Below the pieces are notes generated by a model. That model had not been told where the DNA came from, ran no database searches, and saw only the letters and a list, made by a program, of their open reading frames with translations. A DNA stretch of 34,631 nt from Rhizobacter sp. (GTDB lineage Bacteria; Pseudomonadota; Gammaproteobacteria; Burkholderiales; Burkholderiaceae_C): the NCBI GenBank assembly GCA_017881025.1, contig JADGRJ010000014.1, positions 1-34,631 on the forward strand. The letters run 5' to 3'. Of the stretch, positions 25,893 through 34,631 are shown piece after piece. Numbering within the stretch: position 1 is the first letter of the stretch; every line of letters begins with the position of its first letter. The position numbers and the translations under genes are program-made.

Positions 25893-25910
25893 GTCATTCG
25901 GGGCGAGCCC

Positions 25911-26318
25911 CTACAGCAAAGCGTACGTCGTCGTCGCGTGCGCCACCAGCTTCCCGCCCGCCGTCCGGAACTCGACATCACCGTAAGACAAGCTCTTCCC
26001 GTGACGCAAAACGCGGGCCACGATGGCGACGCTGGCTGCGTCCTTCGGCACCGGCCGCACGAAGCTCGTCTGCAGCTGCACCGTCGTCATCGGCCTGAAC
26101 TCGCCGAGCTGCGCGATCATCGCCACCAGCATCGCCGTGTCGGCGGCGGCCATGATCGCCTGGCCGCAGACGACGCCGCCGGCGTGGACGATCTCGGCCG
26201 AAACCGGCAGGCTCAGCGTCACCTGGCCCGGCTCGACCGACTCGACGCGAAGCCCCAGTCGATCGACGTAGTCGGCGGCGAGCCTGTCCAGCGTCGCCTG
26301 CAAAGCGGCTGCATCCAT
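25911..26318 (-). CDS. PaaI-type hotdog thioesterase
   Basis: A 135-residue single hotdog-domain protein with the PaaI pattern: [20 protein letters not shown] in the central helix (conserved H-x-G-G ... G ... D), [16 protein letters not shown], and the terminal [20 protein letters not shown]. It probably hydrolyses acyl- or aryl-CoA thioesters. I prefer ATG 26318 (MDAAALQAT), which has GGGAG about 10 nt upstream, over the track's 26342, which has none. Its stop lies 18 bp from the end of the kinase gene on the opposite strand, at the right edge of the island. It is divergent from scoA. Small stem GGGG-CGAG-CCCC lies in the gap. Confidence 0.87.
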   Translation of the reverse strand: MDAAALQATLDRLAADYVDRLGLRVESVEPGQVTLSLPVSAEIVHAGGVVCGQAIMAAADTAMLVAMIAQLGEFRPMTTVQLQTSFVRPVPKDAASVAIVARVLRHGKSLSYGDVEFRTAGGKLVAHATTTYALL

Positions 26319-26397
26319 CGTCCGTGATCTCCCTGCGGCCATTCTAGGCAGCGCCCGCGCTGATAATCTCGTCGATTCGACTCAAGGGATTCGGCGA

Positions 26398-27189
26398 ATG
26401 AACAAGATCTTTCCGAGCGCTGCAGCCGCCCTGGCCGGCGTCGTTCGCGACGGCCAGCTGATGGCCGTCGGCGGCTTCGGCCTGTGCGGCATTCCGGAGG
26501 CGCTCATCGAGGCGCTGCGCGATTCACGCGTCAAGGACCTGACGGTCATCTCCAACAACGCCGGCGTCGACGGCTTCGGTCTCGGCAAGCTGCTCGAGAC
26601 GCGCCAGATCAGAAAGATGATCTCGAGCTACGTCGGCGAGAACAAGGAGTTCGAGCGCCAGTACCTCGCCGGCGAGCTCGAGCTCGAGTTCACGCCGCAA
26701 GGGACGCTCGCCGAGAAGCTCCGCGCCGGCGGCGCCGGGATCCCGGCGTTCTTCACGCGCACCGGCGTCGGCACGCTGGTCGCCGAGGGCAAGGAGTCGC
26801 GCGAGTTCGACGGCCACACCTACATCATGGAGCGCGCCTTGCTGCCCGAGGTCTCGCTGGTGAAGGCGCAGCGCGCCGACAAGTCCGGCAACCTCGTCTT
26901 TCGCCGCACCGCGCGCAACTTCAACCCGGCGGTGGCGATGGCCGGCAAGGTCACGATCGTCGAGGTCGAGGAAATCGTCGAGACCGGCGCGATCGACCCC
27001 GACGCCGTGCACCTGCCCGGGATCTACGTGCACCGCATCGTCCTCAACGCTCACCCCGAGAAGCGGATCGAGAAGCGCACCCTGCGCGCGGCCGCCAGCC
27101 TCGCGACGCCGGCCGGAACGCCCGCCGCCACGGCCGCCCAGGAAGCGGTCGACGCCATCGCCAAGGCGGCAGAAAAGACAGGAGCCTGA
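26398..27189 (+). CDS. scoA: Succinyl-CoA:3-ketoacid CoA-transferase subunit A
   Basis: The alpha subunit of SCOT, which moves CoA from succinyl-CoA to acetoacetate. The 263-residue product is slightly longer than the usual roughly 230-240, by an Ala-rich tail. It contains the conserved opening [22 protein letters not shown], then [41 protein letters not shown] and [20 protein letters not shown] lies upstream of ATG 26398, and a TGATAATC string 30 nt further upstream could be a -10 without an obvious -35. The subunit B gene starts 1 nt after its stop, so the two are coupled. Confidence 0.95.
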   Translation: MNKIFPSAAAALAGVVRDGQLMAVGGFGLCGIPEALIEALRDSRVKDLTVISNNAGVDGFGLGKLLETRQIRKMISSYVGENKEFERQYLAGELELEFTPQGTLAEKLRAGGAGIPAFFTRTGVGTLVAEGKESREFDGHTYIMERALLPEVSLVKAQRADKSGNLVFRRTARNFNPAVAMAGKVTIVEVEEIVETGAIDPDAVHLPGIYVHRIVLNAHPEKRIEKRTLRAAASLATPAGTPAATAAQEAVDAIAKAAEKTGA

Positions 27190-27190
27190 C

Positions 27191-27832
27191 ATGGCCTGGA
27201 CGCACGACCAGATGGCGGCCCGCGCCGCCCAGGAGCTGAAGGACGGCTTCTACGTCAACCTCGGCATCGGCTTGCCGACGCTCGTCGCCAACTACGTGCC
27301 GGCCGGTATCGAGGTCTGGCTGCAGAGCGAGAACGGCATGCTCGGCATCGGCCCGTTCCCGACCGAGGACGAGGTCGACGCCGATCTCATCAACGCCGGC
27401 AAGCAGACCGTGACGACGCTACCCGGCTCGTCGATCTTCGGCTCGCACGATTCGTTCGCGATGATCCGCGGCGGCAAGATCAATCTTTCGATCCTCGGCG
27501 CGATGCAGGTCAGCGCCAAGGGCGACCTCGCCAACTGGATGATCCCGGGCAAGATGGTCAAGGGCATGGGCGGCGCGATGGATCTCGTCGCCGGCGTCGA
27601 GCGCGTGATCGTCCTGATGGAGCACGTCGCCCGCAAGAAGGACGGCACGATCGACCTGAAGATCCTGCCGGCGTGCACCTTGCCGCTCACCGGCGTCGGC
27701 GTCGTCAACCGCATCGTCACCGACCTGGCCGTGCTCGACGTCACCGATCGCGGGCTGGCGGTGCTCGCCATCGCCGACGGCGTCAGCCCCGACGAGCTCC
27801 AGTCGAAGACCGGCGTGCCGCTCCTCTTCTGA
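27191..27832 (+). CDS. scoB: Succinyl-CoA:3-ketoacid CoA-transferase subunit B
   Basis: The beta subunit, 213 residues, normal length. It holds the catalytic Glu in the segment [13 protein letters not shown], preceded by [17 protein letters not shown]. Further family blocks are [19 protein letters not shown] and [14 protein letters not shown]. Its ATG follows scoA after one spacer base (TGAcATG). With scoA it forms the enzyme for ketone-body or acetoacetate use. A GC-rich hairpin without a T-run separates it from the convergent exported-protein gene. Confidence 0.96.
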   Translation: MAWTHDQMAARAAQELKDGFYVNLGIGLPTLVANYVPAGIEVWLQSENGMLGIGPFPTEDEVDADLINAGKQTVTTLPGSSIFGSHDSFAMIRGGKINLSILGAMQVSAKGDLANWMIPGKMVKGMGGAMDLVAGVERVIVLMEHVARKKDGTIDLKILPACTLPLTGVGVVNRIVTDLAVLDVTDRGLAVLAIADGVSPDELQSKTGVPLLF

Positions 27833-27833
27833 C

Positions 27834-27850
27834 CGGCGCGGGCCGCGCCG
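27834..27850. terminator. Hairpin between convergent scoB and the exported-protein gene
   Basis: CGGCGCGG-G-CCGCGCCG fills exactly the 18 bases between the two stop codons. It folds as a 6-bp GC stem with a 5-nt loop in both directions. There is no T-run on either strand, so termination would be weak or depend on other factors. Confidence 0.4.
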
Positions 27851-28735
27851 CTAGCCCTGCTGTTGGCGGCGCATCTCCTTCCTCTTCATCTCGAGGTACT
27901 CGTTCTGCTCCATCTCGTGGAGCTGCTCCGCGTAGCGCTCGGTGCTCGCATACCACTCGCGGATGCGCTTCTCGGCCTGCTCGGCCGCCGGCAATGCGTA
28001 GGCGGACAGGTAGGCGTCGATCGCCAGGTAGTAGCGCATGGTGTTGCGCTCGAGGAGGCCGAGCACGCCGCTCTGGTAGACCGGCTTGCCGTCTGGCTTG
28101 CGCTCGAGCACGGTGAAGCCGACCTTCTGGCTGCCGAGCGTCGACAAATAGGTCTGCATCGCGACGCGCGCGGCGAAGCCGTAGCCGTAGGCATACGACA
28201 TGTGGATGACGCTGCGCTTGGCGTCGATCGGCACCACCTCGACCTGGATGCGGTAGTTCTTCGTGCTGAGCGGGCCTTCGTCGGCGCTCAGCTGCACCTG
28301 CAGGTACTCGGGCGTTGCCGCGACGACGCTGTAGCTGAAGTTGAGCTGGTAGGCGTCTTCGATCGGCTGGTCGAACTTGCGGCCGACGTTCAGGTTCAGC
28401 ATCTTCGGCGTGCCGCCGCCGGCCCGGCAGCGCTTGACGTTCAGGTGCAGGATGAGGATGTCGCACCAGTGCTCGGGCGCTTGCAGCGCCTGCTGCACCA
28501 TCGCGAACGGGTGCTCGACGATCGCGTAGACGTCGCCCTTGAGGTCGCCCGAGGTCTGGGTCGACTCGAGCACCAGGGGCCGGCCGAACTGATTGCTGGC
28601 GAACTTGTCGTGCATCGCCGAGTGGCGCGCGCGCAGGGTGGCGGCGTCCTGCGCCGATGCAACCGCCGGGACGAGGGCGACCGCCAGTGCGAGACAGGCA
28701 GCACGCAGGAAGCGAGACGAGGGAAGGATGCTCAC
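27851..28735 (-). CDS. Exported protein of unknown function, co-encoded with a phospholipase D-like lipoprotein
   Basis: I do not recognise a named family. The 294-residue protein has a signal peptide (LRAACLALAVALVPAVASAQ, cleavage near ASA|QD). The rest is soluble: a region TQTSGDLKGDVYAIVEHPFAMVQQALQ could be the beginning of a START/SRPBCC-like lipid-binding fold, with an H-P-F-x-x-x-x-x-x-L pattern, but this is inference. A charged coiled tail (EYLEMKRKEMRRQQQG) closes it. The start is GTG at 28735, overlapping the stop of the phospholipase gene upstream (GTGA). This overlap shows that both proteins are made together, probably for the envelope. Confidence 0.72.
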   Translation of the reverse strand: MSILPSSRFLRAACLALAVALVPAVASAQDAATLRARHSAMHDKFASNQFGRPLVLESTQTSGDLKGDVYAIVEHPFAMVQQALQAPEHWCDILILHLNVKRCRAGGGTPKMLNLNVGRKFDQPIEDAYQLNFSYSVVAATPEYLQVQLSADEGPLSTKNYRIQVEVVPIDAKRSVIHMSYAYGYGFAARVAMQTYLSTLGSQKVGFTVLERKPDGKPVYQSGVLGLLERNTMRYYLAIDAYLSAYALPAAEQAEKRIREWYASTERYAEQLHEMEQNEYLEMKRKEMRRQQQG

Positions 28736-30147
28736 AGCCAGTACTCCCAGAGTCGAGCGAACATTTCCTTGGCGCGCGTCGTGAGCGGGCGCCGCTGCCA
28801 GGCCTCGAGCGTGATCGGTTCGGACGCGGCCAGGTCGCGCTCGAACGCTGCGCGCATCTTCGCGGCGAATTCTGCGCCGAGGACGACGGCGGTCAGCTCC
28901 TGGTTGTGCAGGAAGCTGCGCCAGTCCAGGTTGGTCGAGCCGACCGTCGCCCAGACGCCGTCGATGACGGCGGTCTTCGCGTGCAGCAGCGCCTCGCGGC
29001 GTTCATAGAGCTTGACGCCGCCGCGCAGCAGGGGCTCGTAGTGCGAGCGGCCGGCGTGGAAGACGAGCGAGGAGTCGCTCATGCTCGGGACGATCAGCTT
29101 GACGTCGACGCCGCGCGCGACGGCGCCGATCAGCGAGCGCATCAGCTGCGGGTCGGGGACGAAGTACGCGTTGGTGAGGAGGATCTCGCTTTCGGCGCTG
29201 TTGAGCGCCGAGATCAGCGTCACGTAGATCTGGCTGAACGGCTCGTCGGGCGAGCTGCCGATCGCGCGCACGACCTCCTGGCCTTGCGCCTTCAGGGCAG
29301 GGAAGTATTGGCGCTGCGCGAGCGGCTTGCCCTTCTGTCCCTCCCAGGTTTCCATGAAGAGCTTCTGCAGCGGCGCGACGACAGGCCCTTCGATCAGCAG
29401 GTCGGTGTCGCGCCAGGGCAGGCTCTTCTTGTCGCCGCCGCCCGAGCCGCCGCTCGTGCTGCCGCCCGAGCTGCCCTGGAGGCTGCTCGAATAGACGCTG
29501 CTGATGTTGATGCCGCCCATCACGGCGGTGCGCCCGTCGATGACCAGGAGCTTGCGATGGTCGCGGTTGTTGACCGTCCAGCCGGCCTTGGCGGCGAGCG
29601 GGTTGACCGGGTTGAACTCGAGGACGTTGATGCCGGCGTCGCTCAGGCGCTTGAAGTACTCCTTCTTCGTGGCGAGCGTGCCGACGCCGTCGTGGATCAG
29701 GTTGACTTGGACGCCTTGCGCCTGCTTGGCGATCAACGCGTCGGCCAGCTGCCGGCCGACTTCGTCGTCCTCGAGGATGTAGGTCTCCATGTTGATGCTG
29801 TCGCGCGCCGCGGCGATGGCGCTGAACATGGCGGCGTAGGTGTTCGGGCCGTTCTCGAGGATGACGACGCGGTTGCCGAGGACGAGCGGGCCGCCGGCGA
29901 CGGCTTGCTCGAGCGCGAGGTGACGCGCCAGGACGTCGTCGTGTTCGGCGCCGCCCAGCTTGTCGATCAGCTCCTTGCTGCGCTCGGTTGACAGGATGCG
30001 GCCATTGGCCGCCTGGAACTGCACGCTGGCGGGGTCGGGCCGCGTCAGGTCGGGCGTGATGACGGGCAGGGAGCTGCAGCCCGCCAGCGCGACCGCAGCG
30101 CTCGCCGCGCCGCGAGTCAGCCACTTCGATAACGAGGAACGGTTCAA
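28732..30147 (-). CDS. Phospholipase D-family lipoprotein (cardiolipin synthase-like)
   Basis: A 471-residue PLD-superfamily protein with two HKD motifs, DHRKLLVID (H197/K199) and LHAKTAVID (H389/K391), each followed by a GG/GS-N segment (GGINIS, GSTNLD). PLD proteins of this kind transfer phosphatidyl groups or cleave phospholipids; cardiolipin synthesis is the nearest known role. The N-terminus is a lipoprotein signal with lipobox LAGC (C24), unlike integral-membrane ClsA, so it acts on the periplasmic face of a membrane. A Gly/Ser-rich insert (about 226-238) lies after the first HKD. The start is TTG 30147, supported by GGAG 7 nt upstream. Exact reaction is not determined. Confidence 0.87.
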   Translation of the reverse strand: MNRSSLSKWLTRGAASAAVALAGCSSLPVITPDLTRPDPASVQFQAANGRILSTERSKELIDKLGGAEHDDVLARHLALEQAVAGGPLVLGNRVVILENGPNTYAAMFSAIAAARDSINMETYILEDDEVGRQLADALIAKQAQGVQVNLIHDGVGTLATKKEYFKRLSDAGINVLEFNPVNPLAAKAGWTVNNRDHRKLLVIDGRTAVMGGINISSVYSSSLQGSSGGSTSGGSGGGDKKSLPWRDTDLLIEGPVVAPLQKLFMETWEGQKGKPLAQRQYFPALKAQGQEVVRAIGSSPDEPFSQIYVTLISALNSAESEILLTNAYFVPDPQLMRSLIGAVARGVDVKLIVPSMSDSSLVFHAGRSHYEPLLRGGVKLYERREALLHAKTAVIDGVWATVGSTNLDWRSFLHNQELTAVVLGAEFAAKMRAAFERDLAASEPITLEAWQRRPLTTRAKEMFARLWEYWL

Positions 30148-30192
30148 GCTTGATCTCCGGTCAGGGTTCGTTCCGAGTGTGGTGCCTTTCGA

Positions 30193-31230
30193 TCAGGCGC
30201 CGGCGAGCGCGCGTGCCGATTCCGTCACCAGCGCCGGGCCTTTGTAGATGAAGCCGGTGTAGATCTGGACCAGATCTGCACCGGCCTCGCGTTTGGCGCG
30301 CGCGTCGGCGCCCGACATCACGCCGCCGACACCGATGATCGGAAAGCCCCGGCCCAGTGCGGCGCGCAGGCCGGCGATGACGACGTTCGAGCGTGCAGCA
30401 AGCGGCGCTCCCGACAGGCCGCCGCTCTCCTCGGCGTGGGCGAGGCCGGCGACGCCGTCCCGGGCGAGCGTCGTGTTGGTCGCGATCAGGCCGTCGACCC
30501 GATGGCGCGAGACGATGGCGGCGATCGCCTCGACTTGCGCGGCGTCGAGGTCGGGCGCGATCTTGAGGAACATCGGCACTCTTCTGCCGTGCTGCTCGGC
30601 GAGCTCGGCGCGCCGCGCGCCCAACGCGGCGAGCAAGGCATCGAGGGCGTCGTCGGACTGCAGCGTGCGCAGGTTCTTCGTGTTCGGGCTCGAGATGTTG
30701 ACGGTCACGTAGTCGGCGTGTGCGTAGACGCCCGCGAGCCCGAGCAGGTAGTCGTCGGCGGCGCGCTCGATCGGCGTCGCCGCGTTCTTGCCGATGTTGA
30801 GGCCGAGGATGCCGCCGCGCGCGCGAAAGCGCGCCTGCCTGACGTTGGCGACGAAAGCGGCGAGGCCGTCGTTGTTGAAGCCGAGCCGATTGATCAGCGC
30901 GCCCGCCTGCGGCAGGCGAAAGATGCGCGGCTTCGGATTGCCCGGCTGCGCCAGCGGCGTCACCGTGCCGACCTCGACGAAGCCGAAGCCCATCGCGCCG
31001 AAGGCGTCGATGCAGCGGCCGTTCTTGTCGAGCCCCGCGGCCAGGCCGATGCGGTTCGGGAACGTCAGCCCGGCGATCGTCACCGGGTCGCGAACGCGCG
31101 CCTGCTCGATGAGCGCGACGAGCGGCGTTCGCTGGATCGCCGCGAGCACCGCCAGCGTCAGGTCATGCGCGTGCTCCGGATCGAGCCCGAACAGAAAAGG
31201 TCGGGCGAGCGGGAAGGGAATGAGCGACAT
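30193..31230 (-). CDS. pyrD: Dihydroorotate dehydrogenase (quinone), class 2
   Basis: It oxidises dihydroorotate to orotate in pyrimidine synthesis and passes electrons to quinone. The 345-residue protein has the class 2 N-terminal membrane helix region ([18 protein letters not shown]). The FMN-binding core shows [39 protein letters not shown] and [11 protein letters not shown] with the catalytic Ser following class 2 usage, then KIAPDL and [12 protein letters not shown] start at ATG 31230 ([11 protein letters not shown]); ATG 31251 adds seven residues. It is divergent from fumC, with 53 bp between. Confidence 0.96.
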   Translation of the reverse strand: MSLIPFPLARPFLFGLDPEHAHDLTLAVLAAIQRTPLVALIEQARVRDPVTIAGLTFPNRIGLAAGLDKNGRCIDAFGAMGFGFVEVGTVTPLAQPGNPKPRIFRLPQAGALINRLGFNNDGLAAFVANVRQARFRARGGILGLNIGKNAATPIERAADDYLLGLAGVYAHADYVTVNISSPNTKNLRTLQSDDALDALLAALGARRAELAEQHGRRVPMFLKIAPDLDAAQVEAIAAIVSRHRVDGLIATNTTLARDGVAGLAHAEESGGLSGAPLAARSNVVIAGLRAALGRGFPIIGVGGVMSGADARAKREAGADLVQIYTGFIYKGPALVTESARALAGA

Positions 31231-31283
31231 GACGGGCGCCGATTCTGGCATCGCCGTGCATACTTCGCGGCAGGAGCCCCGCC

Positions 31284-32681
31284 ATGGCCGAGCAGCGCAT
31301 CGAGAAAGACACCTTCGGCGACATCGCAGTCGCCGCCGATCGCCTGTGGGGCGCGCAGACCGAGCGGTCGCTCCATCATTTCGATATCTCGACCGAGAAG
31401 ATGCCGGCCGAGCTGATCCGCGCGCTCGCGTGGGTCAAGCGCAGCAGCGCCGTCGTCAACCGCGAGCTCGGCACCTTGCCGGCAGAGAAGGCCGACGCGA
31501 TCGTCGCCGCCGCCGACGAAGTCCTTGCCGGCCGTCATGCCGGCGAGTTTCCGCTCTCGATCTGGCAGACCGGCTCCGGGACGCAGAGCAACATGAACAT
31601 GAACGAGGTCCTCGCCAACCGCGCCTCGCAGCTGCTCGGCGGGCCGGTCGGCGAAGGCCGCCTCGTCCATCCCAACGACGACGTCAATCGCAGCCAGTCG
31701 TCGAATGACGTTTTCCCGACCGCGATGAACGTCGCCGCCGTCGAGTCGCTCGTCGGCCGGCTGCTGCCCCCGGTCGCGGCGCTGCGCGAAACGCTCGCGA
31801 AGAAAGCCGCCGAGTTCGCCTCGATCGTCAAGATTGGCCGCACCCACCTGCAGGACGCGACGCCGCTCACCCTTGGCCAGGAGATCTCGGGCTGGGTTGC
31901 GCAGCTCGATCACGGCATGGCGCACGTTCGCGACGCGCTGCCGCACCTGGGCGAGCTCGCCCTCGGCGGGACGGCGGTCGGCACCGGGCTGAACGCGCCG
32001 CCCGAGTTCGGCGCGCGCGTCGCCGCCGAGCTCGCGGCGCGCCTGAACCTGCCGTTCGTCACCGCGCCGAACAAGTTCGAGGCGCTCGCCGCGCACGACG
32101 CGATCGTCTTCGCGCACGGCGCCCTGAAGACGCTCGCCGCTTCGTTCATCAAGATCGCCAACGACGTTCGCTGGCTCGCCTCGGGGCCGCGCTCGGGGCT
32201 GGGTGAGATCCGCATTCCGGAGAACGAGCCGGGCAGCTCGATCATGCCGGGCAAGGTCAATCCGACCCAGTGCGAGGCGCTGACGATGCTCTCGGCGCAA
32301 GTGCTCGGCAATGACGTCGCGGTCAACATCGGCGGTGCGTCGGGCAATTTCGAGCTCAACGTCTACAAGCCGCTGATCATCCACAACTTCCTGCAGAGCG
32401 CGCGCCTCCTCGGCGACGGCGCACGCAGCTTCGAAGAGCACTGCGCGCGCGGCATCGAGCCCGACCGCGAGCGCATCGCCGAGCTGGTGCAGCGCTCGCT
32501 GATGCTCGTCACGGCGCTCAATCCGCACATCGGCTACGACAAGGCGGCCAAGATCGCGAAGGCGGCGCACAGCAGCGGCAGCACCTTGCGCGAAGCGGCG
32601 CTCGCGTCGGGCTGGGTCACGGCCGAGCAGTTCGACGCCTGGATCGTTCCCGAGCAGATGGTCGGTCACATCCAGAAATGA
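31284..32681 (+). CDS. fumC: Class II fumarate hydratase
   Basis: It interconverts fumarate and L-malate in the TCA cycle without an iron-sulfur cluster. The 465-residue protein has family length and carries the signature [15 protein letters not shown]. Other conserved segments are the N-terminal [21 protein letters not shown], the substrate-binding [34 protein letters not shown] and [16 protein letters not shown] and SIMPGK loops are characteristic of FumC rather than aspartase or argininosuccinate lyase. The ATG overlaps nothing upstream; its stop overlaps the rpiA start (ATGA), so they are coupled. Confidence 0.96.
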   Translation: MAEQRIEKDTFGDIAVAADRLWGAQTERSLHHFDISTEKMPAELIRALAWVKRSSAVVNRELGTLPAEKADAIVAAADEVLAGRHAGEFPLSIWQTGSGTQSNMNMNEVLANRASQLLGGPVGEGRLVHPNDDVNRSQSSNDVFPTAMNVAAVESLVGRLLPPVAALRETLAKKAAEFASIVKIGRTHLQDATPLTLGQEISGWVAQLDHGMAHVRDALPHLGELALGGTAVGTGLNAPPEFGARVAAELAARLNLPFVTAPNKFEALAAHDAIVFAHGALKTLAASFIKIANDVRWLASGPRSGLGEIRIPENEPGSSIMPGKVNPTQCEALTMLSAQVLGNDVAVNIGGASGNFELNVYKPLIIHNFLQSARLLGDGARSFEEHCARGIEPDRERIAELVQRSLMLVTALNPHIGYDKAAKIAKAAHSSGSTLREAALASGWVTAEQFDAWIVPEQMVGHIQK

Positions 32682-33343
32682 CCCAGGACGAGCTCAAGCG
32701 TCTGGTCGCCGAGGCGGCGCTCGCGTACGTGCCGCCCGGCACGGTGATCGGCGTCGGCTCCGGGTCGACCGTCAACCTCTTCATCGACGCGCTGGCCCGG
32801 CTCGAAGGCGAAAGCCGCATCGCCGGCGCGGTGTCGAGCAGCGCGGCGAGCACGGTGCGGCTGGTCGCGCGTGGCATCCCGGTCGTCGACGCCGGCGACA
32901 TCGAATCGCTGCCGGTCTGCGTCGATGGCGCCGACGAGATCGACGCGTCGGGCTGCATGATCAAGGGCGGCGGCGCGGCGTTGACGCGAGAGAAGATCGT
33001 CGCCGACCTGGCCGAGCGCTTCGTCTGCATCGCCGACGGCTCGAAGCTCGTCGCCCGGCTCGGCCGCTTCCCGCTGCCCGTCGAGGTGATTCCGATGGCG
33101 GCAGCGCAGGTGACGCGCCGGTTCGCGGCGATGGGTGGGCGGGCGCAGCGCCGCGAAGGCGTCGTTACCGACAACGGCGGCCTCATCCTCGATGTCCACG
33201 GCCTCGCGATCGACGATCCGGTCGCGCTCGAGACCGAGGTCAACCAGTGGCCGGGTGTGGTCTGCGTGGGCATCTTCGCGCGCCGCCGGGCGACCGTCTG
33301 TCTGCTCGGCACTGCCGAAGGTGTGCGCACCTTGACGTTCTGA
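32678..33343 (+). CDS. rpiA: Ribose-5-phosphate isomerase A
   Basis: It interconverts ribose 5-phosphate and ribulose 5-phosphate in the pentose phosphate pathway. The 221-residue product has the usual length and holds [16 protein letters not shown] (phosphate binding), VDGADEID and the active-site segment [30 protein letters not shown] follows. It begins inside the fumC stop (ATGA), indicating translational coupling. Assignment is firm. Confidence 0.96.
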   Translation: MTQDELKRLVAEAALAYVPPGTVIGVGSGSTVNLFIDALARLEGESRIAGAVSSSAASTVRLVARGIPVVDAGDIESLPVCVDGADEIDASGCMIKGGGAALTREKIVADLAERFVCIADGSKLVARLGRFPLPVEVIPMAAAQVTRRFAAMGGRAQRREGVVTDNGGLILDVHGLAIDDPVALETEVNQWPGVVCVGIFARRRATVCLLGTAEGVRTLTF

Positions 33344-33427
33344 CACTAGAGCGAAAAGTCGGGCTGCGAAAAACGCGTAACCTCCGCACCCGTGCACGCC
33401 CCGTGCAGCTCACAGGAAGGACGGCCC

Positions 33428-33619
33428 GTGGCCAAACCCAACTATTCATTTGAGAAACGACAACGCGAGCTCGCCAAGAAGAAGAAGAAGGAACAAAAGG
33501 AAAAGGACAAGGCCGGGCGCAAGCTCGGCAGCGCCGGCGACGGCGATGCGGCGCCCGAGACCGGCGCCGACCCCGCTCAGGCGCCCGCCGACCCGGCGAT
33601 GGGCCCCGCCGTGGGCTGA
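33428..33619 (+). CDS. Small lysine-rich protein of unknown function
   Basis: A 63-residue protein starting at GTG 33428 (VAKPNYSFEKRQRELAKKKKKE), with AGGAAGGA 6-7 nt upstream. The N-terminal half is very basic (a run of five Lys); the C-terminal half is Ala/Asp/Pro-rich and probably disordered. Such short KPNYSFEKRQRELAKK proteins recur in betaproteobacteria, as I recall, without an assigned function. Nucleic-acid or ribosome binding is possible from charge alone. Its last 43 nt overlap the 3' end of mnmC on the opposite strand. The 84-bp gap after rpiA holds a short inverted repeat, TGCAC-N5-GTGCA (33393-33407). Confidence 0.8.
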   Translation: MAKPNYSFEKRQRELAKKKKKEQKEKDKAGRKLGSAGDGDAAPETGADPAQAPADPAMGPAVG

Positions 33620-34631
33620 CCCGGACTCGCCGCGAGGCGCTGACGCGCCGCCTCGCCCTGGCGAAAGCGTCGACTCAGGAAGCGCGCCGGGTCGACCGCA
33701 TCGAGCAGATCGGCCTCGGCCGGCAACGGCGCCCCGGTGATCGCCGCCGCCAGCAACTCAGCGCCGAAGGCCGCCGACGCGATGCCGCGCGAGCCGAGCG
33801 CGCAACACACGAAGAGCCCCGGTGCCCGCGCGACGAAGCGCGGCTGATCGAAGCGGGTCGATCGCGCCCCGACGAATCCCGGGACGAGGCCCTCGGCGAC
33901 GCTCGCCGGCACCGCGCCGATGATCGGCAGGCGATCGTCGCTCGCCCAGCGGAATCCGACCCGGCCGCCGAGCCGACTGATGTCGGGCGGCGCGCGAAGG
34001 GCGAGCAGCGCCGCCAGGCGGTCGAGGTTGCGCTGCTGGTCTTCGGAGCGCAGTGCCGGGTCGTCGTCGTGCCATGCCGAGCTCGCGCCGAACCAGACGG
34101 TGTCGTCGAGCACCGGCAGCACGTAGCCGGCGCCGGCGATCGGCAGGCGTGGCAGCGCGTTCGACGCCAGGTCCGACGCCGCGATCGCGCTGAGCTGGCC
34201 CCGCTGGCGCCGGATCGGCCACGGCGTCGGTCCCGCCAGCACGCCGTCGCCGTTGCAAAGGACGACGACCGGCGCGGCCGCGAGGGTCGCGCCGTCCGCG
34301 TCGCGAACCTGCCAGGTGTCGTCGACGCGGCGCAGCGAATTCGCCGCGCAGCCCAGGCGCAGATCGACATCGGCGCCGGCGCCGACGAGCCAGGAACGCG
34401 CGAGGCCGCGCGGATCGACCCAGCCCGCGTCCGGGTAGTGCCAGGCCGGCGATGACAGCCACGCGCCGGCGAGGCGGCTCGCCGCGTCGGCGTCGAGCGC
34501 CTCGACGTAGTCGCCGGGAAGCCCTTGTGCATCGAGCAGCGCCTTCATCTCGGCGAGCCCGAGGCCCGTCTCGACGCGAAGCAAGCCCGCGACGCTGCCG
34601 CGCACGCCGTGGCGCTCGATCGCCGTTCTCA
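33577..34631 (-). CDS. mnmC: MnmC-like tRNA 5-methylaminomethyl-2-thiouridine synthesis FAD oxidoreductase, C-terminal part (cut by window edge)
   Basis: The frame is open to the right edge (in-frame RTAIERHG precedes the track's GTG start at 34605), so this is a partial gene. The visible about 350 residues are an FAD-dependent DAO-type oxidoreductase domain: GLLRVETGLGLAEMKALL, RRQRGQLSAI, GYVLPVLDDTVWFGASS, then GFRWASDDRLPIIGAVP and CALGSRGIASAAFGAELLA near the end. This order matches the C-terminal MnmC domain, which removes the carboxymethyl group from cmnm5U34 in tRNA. Whether the N-terminal methyltransferase domain is fused lies outside. The tail (QRLAASPGQPTAGPIAGSAGA) is encoded across the small basic gene on the other strand. 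Confidence 0.88.
   Translation of the reverse strand, partial: RTAIERHGVRGSVAGLLRVETGLGLAEMKALLDAQGLPGDYVEALDADAASRLAGAWLSSPAWHYPDAGWVDPRGLARSWLVGAGADVDLRLGCAANSLRRVDDTWQVRDADGATLAAAPVVVLCNGDGVLAGPTPWPIRRQRGQLSAIAASDLASNALPRLPIAGAGYVLPVLDDTVWFGASSAWHDDDPALRSEDQQRNLDRLAALLALRAPPDISRLGGRVGFRWASDDRLPIIGAVPASVAEGLVPGFVGARSTRFDQPRFVARAPGLFVCCALGSRGIASAAFGAELLAAAITGAPLPAEADLLDAVDPARFLSRRFRQGEAARQRLAASPGQPTAGPIAGSAGA

Larger units (their letters stand above)
22130..25910. other. Putative genomic island with signalling genes
   Basis: From the thioesterase stop (22129) to the stop of the PaaI-type gene (25911) the sequence is visibly less GC-rich, uses many AT-ending codons and contains only signalling genes: an acyl-signal synthase, an EAL-like protein, a kinase remnant and a hybrid kinase. 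Both flanking genes point towards the island and are typical high-GC genes. I see no integrase, tRNA or flanking direct repeat, so the transfer mechanism is unknown. Confidence 0.6.

Noticed and set aside
22130-25910. Searching for an integrase, insertion sequence or direct repeats at the island ends
   Set aside because: None found by eye. I therefore call it a putative island and not a defined mobile element.

Overview
The window looks like chromosomal DNA of a high-GC betaproteobacterium, most likely in the Burkholderiales. That placement is inferred from three things: the gene content (isocitrate lyase, opgGH, ETF-quinone oxidoreductase, a TonB-C-like exported protein, a small lysine-rich protein starting VAKPNYSFEKRQ), the strongly GC-biased codon use, and a GCCCC-GAG-GGGGC-type intergenic hairpin element that I recall as common in that order. 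I see no rRNA, tRNA, CRISPR array or intact insertion sequence.

Layout. 1-219: 5' end of an omega-amino-acid:pyruvate aminotransferase on the minus strand (absent from the ORF track), divergent from aceA (529-1827), which ends at a clear intrinsic terminator. 2017-5783: opgG-opgH, for periplasmic glucan synthesis. 5850-9080: a CoA-binding protein, an O-acetylhomoserine sulfhydrylase (metY) and an unusual TM2-domain membrane protein. 9108-11575: an acyl-CoA synthetase and an ECHDC3-type crotonase. 11612-16016: a complete ABC sugar importer (binding protein, two permeases, ATPase) behind a recognisable promoter with palindromic operator candidates. 16202-16657: an exported TonB-C-like protein. 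16676-20152 (minus): a short-chain dehydrogenase, a D-2-hydroxyacid dehydrogenase and ETF-QO. 20232-22129 (plus): a second SDR, a YceH-family protein and a hotdog thioesterase.

22130-25910 is different. Base composition is visibly less GC-rich, start codons are less regular, and the content is signalling. It holds a FeeM-like N-acyl amino acid synthase (acyltransferase of the GNAT/autoinducer-synthase type), a degenerate EAL-like protein downstream of it, a wrecked histidine kinase/receiver remnant and, divergently transcribed 60 bp away, an intact hybrid histidine kinase with a six-helix membrane sensor. The block sits between two convergent hotdog thioesterase genes and looks like an acquired island. 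The pairing of a putative fatty-acyl signal synthase with a CqsS-like multi-pass sensor kinase is the best candidate here for an undescribed cell-cell signalling system.

25911-34631 returns to core genes: a PaaI-type thioesterase, scoA-scoB (succinyl-CoA:3-ketoacid CoA-transferase), an exported protein co-encoded with a phospholipase D-type lipoprotein, pyrD, fumC-rpiA, a small basic protein, and the 3' part of mnmC running off the right edge. Overall the housekeeping genes point to a heterotroph using fatty acids, ketone bodies and C2 units (glyoxylate shunt, acyl-CoA ligase, SCOT, ETF-QO) plus imported sugars.
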